This document shows positions 11,492 through 23,561 of a stretch of DNA of 53,195 nucleotides, piece after piece (the first letter of the stretch is position 1; each line of letters begins with the position of its first letter). A program made the translations under genes and the position numbers. Under the pieces are notes generated by a model, which ran no database searches, was not told the origin of the DNA, and saw nothing but the letters and a program-made list of their open reading frames with translations. The stretch covers positions 1 through 53,195 of the forward strand of contig MSJI02000481.1 in NCBI GenBank assembly GCA_001931905.2, written 5' to 3'. This DNA comes from Cladosporium sp. IMV 00045. Lineage: Eukaryota > Ascomycota > Dothideomycetes > Cladosporiales > Cladosporiaceae.

Positions 11492-13646
11492 ATGCCTTTC
11501 TGGGAGAAGGGGCCTACTGAGAAGGCCGAGGGCTACGTCTCGAACTCTCCCGAAGCCCACGACATCGTCAACTACGAAGATGGCGAGATCGCCGAGAACG
11601 CCGACAACCTCCAGCGTCGGCTGAACAACCGTCAGATCCAGCTCATCGCCATCGGTGGTAGTATCGGCACTGCGCTCTTCGTCTCCATCGGTGGTGGTCT
11701 GCACAGTGGTGGGCCCGCCAGCTTGTTCATCGCGTACATCATGTACTCCTGCATGCTGGCTCTGGTCAACAATTCAATCGCAGAAATGACCGTTCTATAC
11801 CCTGTCTCTGGTGGTTTCATTCGCTTGGCCGGTCACTTCGTCGACGACGCCTTTGGCTTCATGGCCGGCTGGAACTTCTTCATCTACGAAGCTCTTTTGA
11901 TCCCTTTCGAAATCACTGCTCTCACCCTGGTCCTTGGTTTCTGGAGTGAGAATATTCCTGCGTGGTCCATCCCCTTGGCGTGTATCGTGAGTCTTAACAG
12001 GCGGCTAACCCATATGGCATCGTTCACTGACAAGTTCTCTACAGATACTTTATGGGTAAGATTTCCCAGTACGACCACTCCCAGCGCGACTATTCTCTTT
12101 CTCCCATTGCGCCTTTCAACCCTACTCCCCAAAGCAAAATACACTTCACGCCTCCCGGCTGTTCCCCTTGCGACAAAGCCCATTTGTCGAACTCTCCCAT
12201 TGCAGCTTACCCATGCGCCTTGCCTCCCCTCAGCGACCTTTGCGTGCGCTCGTTGGCGACTCTGTCGTTTCGCAATGCCCATTGATTTAGCCCAAGCGCC
12301 TCACCATTTACTTATACTGACGATCATATTGTAGCCTCCTCAACGTTCTTGCAGTGAAAGCTTACGGTGAAGCTGAATTCTGGCTCTCTGGTGGCAAGGT
12401 CATCTTGATTTTCATCCTTTTTGGCTTCACATTCGTCACAATGGTTGGTGGCAATCCTCAAGGCGACGCCTACGGCTTTAGATACTGGAACAACCCCGGA
12501 GCATTCGCCACTTATCTATCAACTGGGGACACCGGTCGGTTCGAGGGTTTCCTTGCATGCATGTGGAGCGCCGCTTTCTGTATTGTCGGACCCGAGTATA
12601 TCTCCATGGTCTCTGCAGAGGCCAAGCGCCCTCGCATTTACATCAAGAACGCCTTCAAGACCGTCTACTGGCGTTTCGGTCTCTTCTTCATCCTCGGCTC
12701 TTTGTGCGCCGGTATCGTCGTCCCGTACAACGACTCGACCTTGTCTGCCGTCCAGGAATCTGGCGAGAAGTCCGCCGCGGCCTCCCCCTATGTCATTGCT
12801 ATGGAGAACTTGGGCATTGGCGTCCTGCCACACATCGTCAACGCTCTGATGTGTACTTCCATCTTCAGCGCCGGCAACACTTACACCTACTGCGCCACTC
12901 GCAGCTTGTACGGTCTCGCTCTCGAAGGCCGCGCTCCTAAGGTCCTTCGCTACTGCACTAAGAATGGTGTTCCTCTCTGGTGCTTCTGCGTTGTTATGGC
13001 TTTCCCGTGCTTGGCCTTCCTTCAAGTCAGCAGTGCTTCGAATGAGGTCTTGACGTGGTTGACCAATCTCATCACTGGTGGCGGTATTATTAACTTCAAC
13101 ATCATGTGCTGCACCTACATCTTCTTCCACCGTGCCGTCAAGGCCCAGGGAGTCGACAGGCAGGCTTTCCCCTACACTGGTTGGTTCCAACCTTACGGAG
13201 TGAGTGCTTGCTTCCCGTCCCGTTTCTCCATGCCATACTCGTTTTGCTGACAGCTTCCAGACATACATCGCTCAGGGCTGGATGCTCATGATCATCACCT
13301 TCTACGGCTACTCCTCCTTCAGGCCCTGGAGTGTGCAGAACTTCTTCATTTACTACACCATGCCCATCCTCGGTAAGCTTCCCCAAACCCATTCCAAACC
13401 ACCACATCCCTCGCTAACACCATCTCCGCAGCCGTCGTCCTCTTCCTCGGCTGGAAATTCATCAAACGCACCCGCATCGTCCGCCCCCACGAGGCCGACC
13501 TCGTCTGGGAGCGCCCGGGCATCGACGCCTACGAGGAGACTTTCTACGGCCCGCCCGTCAGCTTCTGGCGCGAGATGGTCCAGGTCGTGGGTATTGGCAG
13601 GATCAAGGGTGGCAACGACCCGAGACGCGGAAGTCTGTCGACTTGA
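11492..13646 (+). CDS. AAT-family amino acid permease (APC superfamily), possibly Agp2-like
   Basis: Five exons (11492-11986, 12045-12055, 12335-13199, 13261-13372, 13432-13646) give 565 residues. The transporter core starts near residue 45 with NNRQIQLIAIGGSIGTALFV, the usual first-helix motif but with GTAL where most members have GTGL. About twelve hydrophobic segments follow, with AGWNFFIYEALLIPFE, VKAYGEAEFWLSGGKVI and FRYWNNPGAF typical of the family. The hydrophilic N- and C-termini should face the cytosol and the protein should sit in the plasma membrane. The substrate is not predictable; the GTAL motif hints at the Agp2 group (carnitine/polyamine-linked), with low confidence. Exon 2 is only 11 bp and intron 2 is 279 bp, unusually long for this window. 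A CGATAAG GATA-type site lies at about 10990, some 500 bp upstream, but single sites of this kind occur by chance. Confidence 0.88.
12045..12055 (+). other. 11-bp micro-exon of the AAT permease
   Basis: The micro-exon ATACTTTATGG lies between acceptor CTACAG (ending 12044) and donor GTAAGA (from 12056). It encodes ILYG and restores the conserved join ACI-ILYGLLNVLAVKAYGE. Skipping it would delete this helix junction and shift the frame. Confidence 0.82.
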
Positions 13647-14659
13647 GAAACACACTGCTGAAGTGCGCTCTCTCTTTTGGCTTGGACGCCGCGATTCGGA
13701 TGAGGCGTGTGTGATTACTGTCGCTTGGTTGTAATTATTAACGATCGTTTACGGCTGTCATATCTTTTTACCTTTCCTTGTGACGCTTGAGTCGGATTCG
13801 TGCTGTGTGCTGTGGACATGTATATACGTCTAATGCTGGGACGAGATAGAACTGGAGTTCTATTCTCCGATATCAAAACTCAAAACCACCACTCATGGGG
13901 GAAAGAAAGAGAATCTCATTCGGCAATGCATCAATAGCACGTCGCTCGCTACACCAACCACATCCTCAAACCTCGTAACGATCCATCCAGAGGAGAACCA
14001 TTCACCACGGCCTTTACTTCTTCAGATCGCTCTCGGCACGCCCTAGACCTCCCACTCAATCTTTCATCTCGCGCCCGCGTGAAAGTTTCAGCCACGGGAC
14101 TTTTTGACTTTCCCAGCCCTCGTGTCTGTCAAGTTCTAGCTAGGCCGGTAGGTTCAAGGGAAGTCCGGAGGCGGGAAGGCCACGTGCCTCGATTTTTGTC
14201 TTGGGGTATGTTTTAGGTATGCTTGTACCCGGGTGAGGTATTTTGGTGAGGGTTGCGCCTTTCTAGATTATTGCTGGATCGGGTAAATTCTGTGTTGAGG
14301 GAAGGACCGCCTGCTTTGGTAATTGTGTGATTTGTTCTTGGAAGGTGGAGTCGACAGGTGCGAGTTGTGAGTTAGGTAGGGGAGCCGGAGAGGTGTCCGT
14401 AGAATGATTTCGGGACTTGGACTTCATAATCGCGAGACGATAGAACAAGACGTTGCGTGATAGCGTTCACATCATCTTTTCCAAAAAGGTCATAGGAAAG
14501 GAAGATAAGAGAAAAGAAGGTGATAAGCTGGATTCTGTTGGTGCTCCTATACTAACAAAAAAGACATTGGCAAAAGGCCATGTGGGGGGGATATCTCAAG
14601 GTATTAGCCTATTCTTCATCAGGCACCAAATTAATTTCTTTCCCAAAATTCAATAACAT
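13647..14659. other. Intergenic between convergent genes, 1.0 kb
   Basis: This interval holds the 3' ends of the permease (+) and the rhodopsin-like gene (-). I see no convincing coding frame, repeat or RNA gene. Confidence 0.5.
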
Positions 14660-15995
14660 TCATGAAGGAAACTCGCGCACGAGCTTCCGCGTGCTCTCCG
14701 TATCGCTGCGTCCAGAATCAATCCTGGCCGCCGGGCTCTCCTCCTGCTCCACCTGCACGACGGTCGTGACCTGGATGTGGTCGTCGTCTTTCCCACGGTG
14801 ATCCTGCACGGAGCCCGGCCGGATCTGCGTTCGCTCCATGTCCTCGTCGCTCCCCGGGCCTTGGTAGATTTCCGTCGCGTTGTGCCCATGGCTGAGGAAG
14901 TGCAGGCCGATGCTGTCGCGCTTGCGGCGCGAGACGCCGGGTCCCGAGGCGTTGCCGCCGATCGTGGCGACGGCGCGGCCGGATCCGGTGGCTTTGTGTG
15001 ATGAGAATAGACGTGGGAAGACGCGCAGGATACAGGTTTTGAGCGTGGGCAGGCAGGAGCAGATGATGCCGATATTGACTTCGAGATTGCTCCATAGCGC
15101 GGCCATGGGGTTATCCCAGCTGACGTCGTTGGAGACTGAGACGGCGTAGAGGGATTGGAGACGTAGTAAAGAGACGACGCAGGTTATGCCGCCCAGGCAG
15201 AAAATGAACATGAGCGCGAGTTTTGGGCGTTTCGGTAGGTTTAAACTTTTGATGACGGGCAAAGGAAGGATGGCGATGGCGACGTCGGTGAATATGTTGA
15301 GACCGGCATTGGTGAACCTGGGGCGATGTTAGGGATGGCACTTGTCAGAGTCGGTCGCTGATCCTACTCACCACACAGGCAATCGGCTCAGGCATTGTCC
15401 ATTGGCATCAGGGTCGACGTTCTGAAGCCAGAAGTAGTTGACGGGTCGACACGCGAAGATGGCGCTGAAGACTGTCCAGAGCGAGTATGCGCTGATAAAA
15501 GCCATGAGAGCATAGCTGACCTTGCGAAACGTCTCCTGCGGGAAGATGCGCAAGTATTGAAGCAAGATTGCTAGCTTCGCGAATGCCAGAGCCAGGTAAT
15601 AGATCCATACTGACGCCCAAAACCAGACGTTCGACCAAAGCAATTCGTGCTGCGTGAGCGAGTCTTGATGTCGGCCCATGCCGTACTTGACTGCTTAGTG
15701 TCAGCTGACGCTCATCGTTGTAGTCGAATTGACGCCGACGAACCTTGTATGCACATTGTCACGGTCATGGCTATTGCTAATACCTGTGAACGATATTAGC
15801 TCAGGTCTAGGAGAAAGCAGAAGGAAGCCGAAGACTTACCGCCGCTACGACGATGAAAACGTCGTCAACTCCGCCCATTTTACTCAATCCGAAGCGCGTG
15901 TATGTTCGTAATACAGTTCCCATCACGGCAAGAATAGTGAACGCAATCGTCACACCAGCGACCGCATCACCGGAGGTGTGACCACCAGCAGCCAT
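14660..15995 (-). CDS. Fungal rhodopsin-like / Pth11-type seven-helix membrane protein
   Basis: Four exons (15840-15995, 15744-15783, 15372-15690, 14660-15317), all with GT-AG introns of 54-56 bp, give 390 residues. The N-terminus starts with GDAVAGVTIAFTILAVMGTV, then RTYTRFGLSKMGGVDDVFI, the hallmark of the fungal rhodopsin-like domain. A middle part, YGMGRHQDSLT then LLWSNVWFWASVWIYYLALA and FAKLAILLQYLRIFP, leads to FTDVAIAILPLPVI in a later helix. There is no CFEM domain in front. The C-terminal about 120 residues are polar, Ser/Asp/Arg-rich and probably cytosolic. Proteins of this broad family include the Magnaporthe surface-sensing receptor Pth11, but most members are uncharacterised, so receptor function is only a possibility. 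Confidence 0.87.
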
Positions 15996-18779
15996 TTTGT
16001 TTGAACAATATCCCTTCTTTCAATGATACTGTGGTGTTTGGCTGTCAACGAAAGGAATGGACGGGACAGAACCCTAGGCCCGTCGATGTTAGTATGAGGA
16101 TTCAGCGGGCGTTTGAACGGCGTAGGAAGGAAGGGACTGGAGGAAGGGTTCTCGTAGACAAAACTCAACATGGGACGGGCTGACTGAATACATATTGCAA
16201 AGGGCTGATCGTCGCAGGCCTGCAAACGAGGGGCCTGCCATCGACCGCACGTCAGCTCGAGTAGATCCATACCTTTGTGTACCTGCAGCAGGGAGGACGC
16301 TATGAACCCACAAGTTGTGCCAGCATATAGGTTCCCCGGATAGAGTTTCCATGGTGTCAATGACTAGCAGTTGGAATCACTCGTGGTGGTGGGAAGACAC
16401 AACGGGACGGAATGGAGCCGAACTGCGACAACTTCGTGGTTACCCTTGTAGTCGAGGTCTCAGGAACGTCAAATCAGACATAGCAGGGCGAGCAGGGCAA
16501 GGAAAACTAGTCATGACTTTCATTAGGTCAGGGCTGCAGTGACATTGTGCAAATCTTGTGTGCGAGAGGGACAGAAGGATAGGAATGTAGAAACATAGAT
16601 CTTTCTTTGAGTTTGCTTCAAGATGGGGAGGCGAGGATTCCGTGCCGCATACAATATCCTGCCGTGTTGTAGCCCTTCTTCTCGCCCTTCGTGGCTGCAG
16701 GTATGGCTGACAGCTGAATGAAAAGACGGGCCGTTCGCATTCACACGAATGGCGTTGAAGTCGTCACGCGTGGACATGACTCTCGGGCATATCTGTGCGT
16801 TCCGTGTAGCCGGTTCCCCTAAATTGTCGCTTGATAAACGATCCAATTGCATTTTGGCAGACAACATATCGTGATGGCTTGATGGTGCTTCGATGAACAA
16901 TAGCGCGAGGGCATCGAAAACTCAGTTGATCTGCTAGAGCATCAGATGGCCACGTCGTACAACTGATTCCCCGACGAGCATATGTAACATCGAGTGTAAC
17001 ACAGCCGGATAAATTCACATTCGCCTCGGTGCCGAGCGCCCTCAACTAGGTATGCACGCCCTAGGAGATAATCTACACCCTCGCAGCTCGCAGTGCTGCT
17101 ATGCGTCCCTGGGGAAATCAATCCTTCACCCCGAACCATCAACGCTTCGCTTCCTCTGGACGAGGATGCCCAGCACGCTGGCACTCGACTAAATCCTACA
17201 GTATCCTAGCAAGATCTCCAATGCATCCCATTGCCAAGAGAGCTCGGTCACCCATCAGCAATGAACAGGAAAGGATATTCCACGCTTCAGGCACCCGGGT
17301 CTTCTGAGGGATCCCACTAGACTCCGCCCTGGATACCTCGGCGTGCTGATCTGCATACATGACTCCTGATATCGTGAAGATCTCTCACAGACCGACTCTC
17401 GCACAGCAGTGCTGCGACACACGAGCGAAGCAGAGCCGAGGGAGGTGGGAGGGCATCATTCGATGTCTTCGTCAAGGCCACTCCTGGCAACTTGCTCATC
17501 CCCTGAATGATAGGGTTGAAAGCACTCGCTTAGCTCTGGCCTGTTGCCACCGCATGGGAAAGGGAAAATGAGCATGAGCATGAGGTAGATGACCTTTCAT
17601 TTGCTTTCGAAGGTGGCTCGGTGGCTGCTCGTGTTCATTGCATTTAATCACGGCAAGCTGGATCCCTCGTCCTGGCGAACACTTGTTGGGATAGAATTCA
17701 TCCCAACTCCGTACGCCCCAATATGATTTGCAACCCCAACAATATCATAAAGATCGTCTTTCTCCGTCATCCATACCCGACTCGCAGGTAACTTTGCGCA
17801 AGGCATCCAAGTGTTCCAAGGCGCAAAAGACAGGGTATTGCCATGTGGCAGAAAGGACACAACTCTAATTCTCGAAACCTTCTGCCAATTCTTTCTCTCC
17901 GCCGATGTTTCAGCGAGCATCAAGCAGTGCAACTGTGTAAGCACTACTTCGCCACGGCTTGCTATAATTCGCGCTCATTATTAACTTGATACGCATTCCG
18001 AAACGAAGAAACCCCGCCAATCAAGTGCGACGGCAGGATCTCCTTGTCGTTGATGACTATTCAAGTATTCAACTGTCGCTACTACTTGCGAGTTGTCTTC
18101 CTGACAACACTACCTCCTATGTACTACTCTCGCCTAGTCCACCGCGTCAGCCAAACCGTAGAGCACCACACCACCTTACTCACTTCAAATGTCACCAACG
18201 TCCGCAAAGTCCACATCGCGCAACACACGGAGCCCTTTCCGCCTTTGTTGAATGAATCGTAACTCCCACGTGGTGTTTGACAGCCGCTACGCACGAGAGA
18301 CTTAGCAGTAGTATTGTCGTTAAGTCGAGTTCGGCCGAAGAAGTCTCGCGGGGATTTCCAGGGTTGATTAGGGGTTGTGTGGTTGGTTCAATTTGGTTCA
18401 AGAATCATCATTCATGGCTTTTGAGTGGGTGTGGAGGAGACGACGAAGTGACTGCTGTGTAGTCTGTGATTACACATGTGGTGTGTGGGTTTGGTCATTT
18501 GTGTGATGGGAGATTTTCAGCATTCGGCAGATCTCATGGGTCGGAGGATCGGTGTCCAGCGTGATGGGCGCGATTGGGTGCGAGAGAACAAGAGTTGGTG
18601 AATTGTTGCACGATTGAATGTGTCATGTCATATGCCCATTTACCGCGTTTATCTATCATGTCATTATCGAATGAAATGCCTAAATCAATGCCTTCAAGAG
18701 AACGCCTCGCTAAGTCCTTCCTTGACCCACGCACGCTATTCATCCAAAGAAAAATACCAACAAAAGGAAATTGCCCACA
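15996..18779. other. Gene-poor intergenic region, 2.8 kb
   Basis: I found no ORF with protein-like composition, no splice-supported gene model, no tRNA and no clear repeat. The short ATG frames (for example near 18044 and 18574) look random. Confidence 0.5.
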
Positions 18780-21700
18780 CTAACTGAGGTCAAAGCCCGC
18801 TCCGCTGTTCACAGCGTAGAGCAGCTTCTCCTTCAACACGCCCTTGCTCTTGTACATGGGCAACTTCAGCAAATTGACGCAAGTGCTCGCCGACGGAATG
18901 CGTCCCTCATCACTGCTGCTGTCTCTGATCGAGAATCTCGGATTCAGATTGCTGAAACCGAGCAGTGGCCCGCGAGGGGTTGAAGTGACGAATTTGAGGA
19001 CCTTGCGCCTGTCCTCGTCCGGCAGGATTTCCATGACTTCCCAGAACAAGCGCACGCTGGGGTGTTCCTGGCCGTCGTCGCCGATGACGTAGACGCCGCC
19101 GTACTGCGTGTTGCGGCGCAGGTCGTTGACATCAATGCCGGCTTGGGCGCCGCCGATGAGCGTCTGCAGTTCGGCCTGGTTGAACATGGAGAGCCAGCTG
19201 GGCTGTACGATCGACGAGAGGCCTTTGAGAAATGCGTTGGTCTGGGGAGCGCTTTGTCCTTGCAATCGGTACCAGCTCATGCGGTTGAGGTAGATGAGAC
19301 GGTTTTCGTTCGTCACTGGGGTGTCGGCGCCACGGGGAAGGAGTTCCCGCTCGATGACTCGTTTCTTGTCGGAGGGACCAACAAGGTCATCAACGGTGAA
19401 AGTCAGGCCGTATGCGCTGGCATCAGAAGCAGATTTGACGTCCAGAAGTCCTTTGTACAAAGCCTCGTCGAAATCGCGAAGGTCATTGATGTTGGCTCTG
19501 TAGCCACTCTCGCTAGGAGCAGAACCGTGGCCGCCGGTCAACGCCCATTTCTTGAGGAAGAATCCAGCAAACGAGACGTCGATGAGGATGCCTTCGTACA
19601 AACACTTGCCGATGATGCGGCCGAGGAACTCATACTTGCGCAGCATTTCCCGTACAAGCTCCTTGATCTCCGCAGGCTTGAGGGTCATGTCTTGTAGAAG
19701 TGCTCGCGCATCGTCCAGAGCGGTCGGGTTGGGGAACAGTAGATGGTTCTCGTTCTCGATGAAATACTTTTCCAATCCGCCATTGGCGGGATCGAACGCT
19801 TGGTTGATGACAGACGTCAGGAACTCTTTCGTTACGCCACCACCGTCGATGCCTGCTTCTTGGAGTCCAAACTCATCCAGAAAAGTGATCTGAATAGGCT
19901 CTTTGAGATCAGTGCCTAGGTCGTAGAAGGCCTGGTACGCATCTTCAAACTCGCTCTTTCGCTTGATTTGTGCGTGATGGCGGGCAAGCATGTTTCTTCC
20001 GGGGTCTTGAGGAGAGAACATCATGTTCGCTCTCCAAGTGTCCGGATCGACAAGACCATTTCGCCTTTTTGTTTGATCCAGGTGCACAAACTGGCGGAAG
20101 ATCTCGACGCGGGTATGGAATGGGATGAAGAACGGCATGTTCTGTAGGATCTCCAACCGTGGCGCGACTGACTCAAGATAGCGACGACGGGAAGCTTTAC
20201 GTTGTGCCCTCGCTCTCGCTTCTTGGTGACGGTGATAACCGGTGGGCCCACGAGAAGGAACGTCGTACATGTCGTCGTCTGAATCGTCGACATCTTTGTC
20301 TTCTTCTTCTTGATCGGCAATCCGATGTCTGTTCTCTTCCTCTGCCACAACTCCGGGGATGAAGGCAGTCATATCGAATCGGGAAGTCATCAGCCAGTGG
20401 TCAGCTGGCAAGAAGTGTCGACGACTGTCTCGCTCATAGATCGAGCGTAGCAGACCAGTTGCGATACCTTTGAGGTAATCTGCGGTCATGCCTGGCATGC
20501 CAGCCAGCGTTAGAGGCGTAGCCTCTTCATCGCTGCTTGATCTGAACGTATCTCGACCACCAAAATGAGAGCTTAAACTACCAATGTCCCGGCTTGATGG
20601 GGCCGACTGTTCATGCAGCTCGGCTACATTAAAGTATAGAGTGAAGCCCAGGTTCTTCAGAAACGTGACCAGCATGGCGACATCCTCGATTGGGATGGCA
20701 CTCTGAGGGCTGCCTGTGGATTTTCCCATGAATTCTTCGTCGTCCATGATCTTGAGTAGAAAGGTATAGAGTTCAAGGAAGATCAAAATGACGGTCCAGT
20801 CTTCCTTTTGAGATGCGGCATGTGACGACCGAAGAAGAGGGACCACAGCGCGTGAGTCCTTACTAACGACTGAAAATATCGAGGTAGCTTTCGCAGCATT
20901 CCAGAAGAATCTTGTGGCAGGGATTTCGTGTGATTTGGTCGGCCCCAGGTAAAGCCACATGCGAATGTCGTCGGCTTTGCGAGGGAAACAGCGAAGCAGC
21001 GTGAGGGCATAGTTGGCATATAACTGAGCGTTGGCAGTGGATTGATCGTTGTTAACATGTGGCTTGTCGGCGGTGTTGTTGCGGACCAGCAGATTGCGCA
21101 CGCTCTCCTGGTTGACGAGTGAGTTTGTTTGCTCGTGCAGGTATGTGTTGAGTGGCAGGTCAACGTCAGTCTTTGACAGAATATCGCGATCGAAGGCGAC
21201 GTTGTCCATCTCCAGAGGAGGACTTTCGAAATCAACGGCGTCCGCCAACGATCCGAGTAGTCTTGCGATAGTAGTAGTAATCCCTATCGACCCACAGAGA
21301 GCATTGAGGTTACCGAGCAACCACAGGCGACTACGTGCGCTGCGATGCAGATCCTCGGTTTGTGACAGTGCTTGTAGCAATATCGACCGATTGACTGCAG
21401 AGTGTAGCAACGAAAGCATCTGCTGGTCGAGTGGGCGGCCTAGAAGCACGGCCAGGCCGGCGTAAGCGCCTTCATCTTCAAGAGGCGCAATGAGCGCATT
21501 TTGCACCGCATCCTCCGATGCATCTTTGAGAGACGTCAACGTCTCGTAATACATCACAGCGTCCTCCTTAGCCATGAATGTTGACCGTCTTGCAGCAAAC
21601 GCCAATACGTTGAGCGTCATGTAGCTCTGCTCTTCATTGTGCTTGCCATCATTTGCGCGAAGAGCCTTCAGACACGCGCTGCGTAGCTTTGCGTACGCCT

Positions 21701-22139
21701 GCGGCCATGGTCCATCGGCACAAGACAAGCGCTCAACCGTCGATATCTGCTTCATCCCATACCATCCCAGTCTTCTTATGTCTGACGGATCTTTCTTTGG
21801 CGAGAAGAACAAGAGAAGCCGATGTAGCTGTGAGAGAGATTCCTCGGCTGACGCATAAACGCCATCAGGGCGAGGCTGCTCCTCTGTTGCGTCCCAAATT
21901 TCTCGCCATGACTTAAAGGCTCGCCGTCTCGCGTTGTGTCCTCGCCATACTCTCTGTATCCGCCCGGAGGCCTGTATCCTCTCTCTTTGCTGTTGACGTT
22001 GCAAGCGTTCTTGCTGTGCAGAGGCGATCGTAGATTGAGGTCCAGTGCTAGGGTTTGCGGCGGCGAACGGGTTGGATGGTCGTCCACTGAGATTGACCTG
22101 CCGCGGGCGGCGTGATGATCCGGTGAAAGACTGGTACAT
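18780..22139 (-). CDS. hul5: HECT-type E3 ubiquitin-protein ligase, Hul5/UBE3C family
   Basis: A single uninterrupted frame gives 1119 residues from the ATG at 22139. I chose this over an in-frame ATG at 22250 because MYQSFTGSSRRPRQVNLSGR matches the conserved start of Hul5/UBE3C proteins and the upstream extension looks like leader sequence. An IQ-like helix (IQRVWRGHNARRR) lies near residue 60. A long helical middle contains an acidic Asp/Glu-rich linker near 610-640. The HECT domain occupies roughly the last 370 residues, with the catalytic Cys near 1087 in SASTCVNLLKLP and the usual end GFDLS. Hul5 is a proteasome-associated E4/E3 that extends ubiquitin chains on misfolded and stalled substrates. 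Length and termini agree with the family. Confidence 0.92.
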   Translation of the reverse strand: MYQSFTGSSRRPRQVNLSGRPSNPFAAANPSTGPQSTIASAQQERLQRQQQRERIQASGRIQRVWRGHNARRRAFKSWREIWDATEEQPRPDGVYASAEESLSQLHRLLLFFSPKKDPSDIRRLGWYGMKQISTVERLSCADGPWPQAYAKLRSACLKALRANDGKHNEEQSYMTLNVLAFAARRSTFMAKEDAVMYYETLTSLKDASEDAVQNALIAPLEDEGAYAGLAVLLGRPLDQQMLSLLHSAVNRSILLQALSQTEDLHRSARSRLWLLGNLNALCGSIGITTTIARLLGSLADAVDFESPPLEMDNVAFDRDILSKTDVDLPLNTYLHEQTNSLVNQESVRNLLVRNNTADKPHVNNDQSTANAQLYANYALTLLRCFPRKADDIRMWLYLGPTKSHEIPATRFFWNAAKATSIFSVVSKDSRAVVPLLRSSHAASQKEDWTVILIFLELYTFLLKIMDDEEFMGKSTGSPQSAIPIEDVAMLVTFLKNLGFTLYFNVAELHEQSAPSSRDIGSLSSHFGGRDTFRSSSDEEATPLTLAGMPGMTADYLKGIATGLLRSIYERDSRRHFLPADHWLMTSRFDMTAFIPGVVAEEENRHRIADQEEEDKDVDDSDDDMYDVPSRGPTGYHRHQEARARAQRKASRRRYLESVAPRLEILQNMPFFIPFHTRVEIFRQFVHLDQTKRRNGLVDPDTWRANMMFSPQDPGRNMLARHHAQIKRKSEFEDAYQAFYDLGTDLKEPIQITFLDEFGLQEAGIDGGGVTKEFLTSVINQAFDPANGGLEKYFIENENHLLFPNPTALDDARALLQDMTLKPAEIKELVREMLRKYEFLGRIIGKCLYEGILIDVSFAGFFLKKWALTGGHGSAPSESGYRANINDLRDFDEALYKGLLDVKSASDASAYGLTFTVDDLVGPSDKKRVIERELLPRGADTPVTNENRLIYLNRMSWYRLQGQSAPQTNAFLKGLSSIVQPSWLSMFNQAELQTLIGGAQAGIDVNDLRRNTQYGGVYVIGDDGQEHPSVRLFWEVMEILPDEDRRKVLKFVTSTPRGPLLGFSNLNPRFSIRDSSSDEGRIPSASTCVNLLKLPMYKSKGVLKEKLLYAVNSGAGFDLS

Positions 22140-23561
22140 ATCGCGATGGTGTGTGTTGACCGAGAATCCTATGGTGAAGAGCAAAGAGGAAGAGGCATCA
22201 AGCACGGTGGCGTGCACGGTATGGTGGTTGTTGTTTCTAAGCACATGCAAGTGATTGATGGTCTCGAAGTTGCTCCGCTGACGTTATCGGGACAAGCCAC
22301 AGCCGCCCACCAGAACTTCCCAGTCTCGCCAGGGCAGGCAGGGCAGGCGCACCCAAGATTCCAAGCGAACTACTGAAGCTTTCATTTCGAACACCTCCTC
22401 TAGACCTCACTTCATCGTCTCGCCTCGTGAAGATCTTCATGGAGCATATATTGCCCTAGCATCGTCGACCTTGCCGTGATCAAATGACCAGTACCGCCAC
22501 CATAGATGTGATACTGCTCGCATCGACAGCACGAGAGAGAGTCGCAGCCAAATCGCGCCCTGTGATGCCTCAGGGCCATGTGCCTCACAGATAAAGACAG
22601 GCGAGAGACTGGCGAACGACCACTGTTTGTCCGCACGAGACTCTTGTTCCCTCAAGGCAAGCTGCAGAACATAATCACACTCCACTGCTTTTAGGGCAAT
22701 TGGAGCCTCGAGCGTGGGTGGTCAGTGACCAGGCCCGATCCCCATGGGTTTGGTGGGAGCGGCAATTGACAGCTCAGTTTAGGTCAGCAGCCACGGCCAG
22801 GTATCAAGGGCCAAAAGAAAAACGATCTCTTATCAGCTTCGCTCGCAGGTGGGACCATTAGGGCGGCTAATACAATCAAAGCTTGCAGTCTCGACCAGGA
22901 AAAGTGTCGTTCACTATCTTGAACCCTGCATGGCCTTCGCAGTCCGGTCTTCAACATTACTTGAAGGTTTCGTGAAAGGGCCTGTCATAGCAAGGCTAAA
23001 TCCAATACCAAGCTTTTGCGGCTCCTCGGCTTCACGTCTGTCGCAAAACGCCACACTAAAAACTTGACAACGTTACACTCGAGATCAACAGAGTGAGGGG
23101 TAGAGCTCTCGGACTTCAGATCGTCGAGAAACACAGCTCGCTCGCGCAGAATAAGCCCGAAGGATTCACTATCTGCAGTGCGCGAGGAGATAAATGCGCA
23201 GAAAAAAATGTCACTCGTGGCCGTCTTCACCCGCCAAGCGCGGTTTTTCTCGGCGGTCGCCGAAGTTTCTTCACCAACGAAAGTTGGCTCGCCAGCAAAA
23301 TGGCCACTGTAGGGGCCGAGTCACTAGGCACTACTGCCGTATTCTTATAACCCTTGCAAGGCCGTCACTCGCTTTTTCTTTCGTCTCTTTCGTTCATTTG
23401 ACCGGTTAGTGAGCGGACCTGTGCACGCCATCTGGGAATTTTTACGTTATATTACGTCTAGTCCCCGGCACACTCCACGATTTTCTGCAAACCTTGTTCT
23501 TCTTTGAAACGTCTGAGCTGCAGCGTCACTCAATAATCCTCGGCCTGGCACGCGACACAAC
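22140..23561. promoter_or_regulatory. Divergent promoter region between HUL5 and the basic amino acid permease
   Basis: This 1.4-kb gap separates two divergent starts. It contains no supported gene. An AGATAA GATA-type site near 23188 lies about 370 bp before the permease ATG and could bind nitrogen-regulatory GATA factors, but single sites of this kind are common by chance. Confidence 0.4.

Noticed and set aside
22140..22250. Longer N-terminus for the Hul5 protein starting at 22250
   Set aside because: The extension does not resemble Hul5/UBE3C, while the internal Met at 22139 starts the conserved MYQSFTGSSRRPRQVNLSGR.
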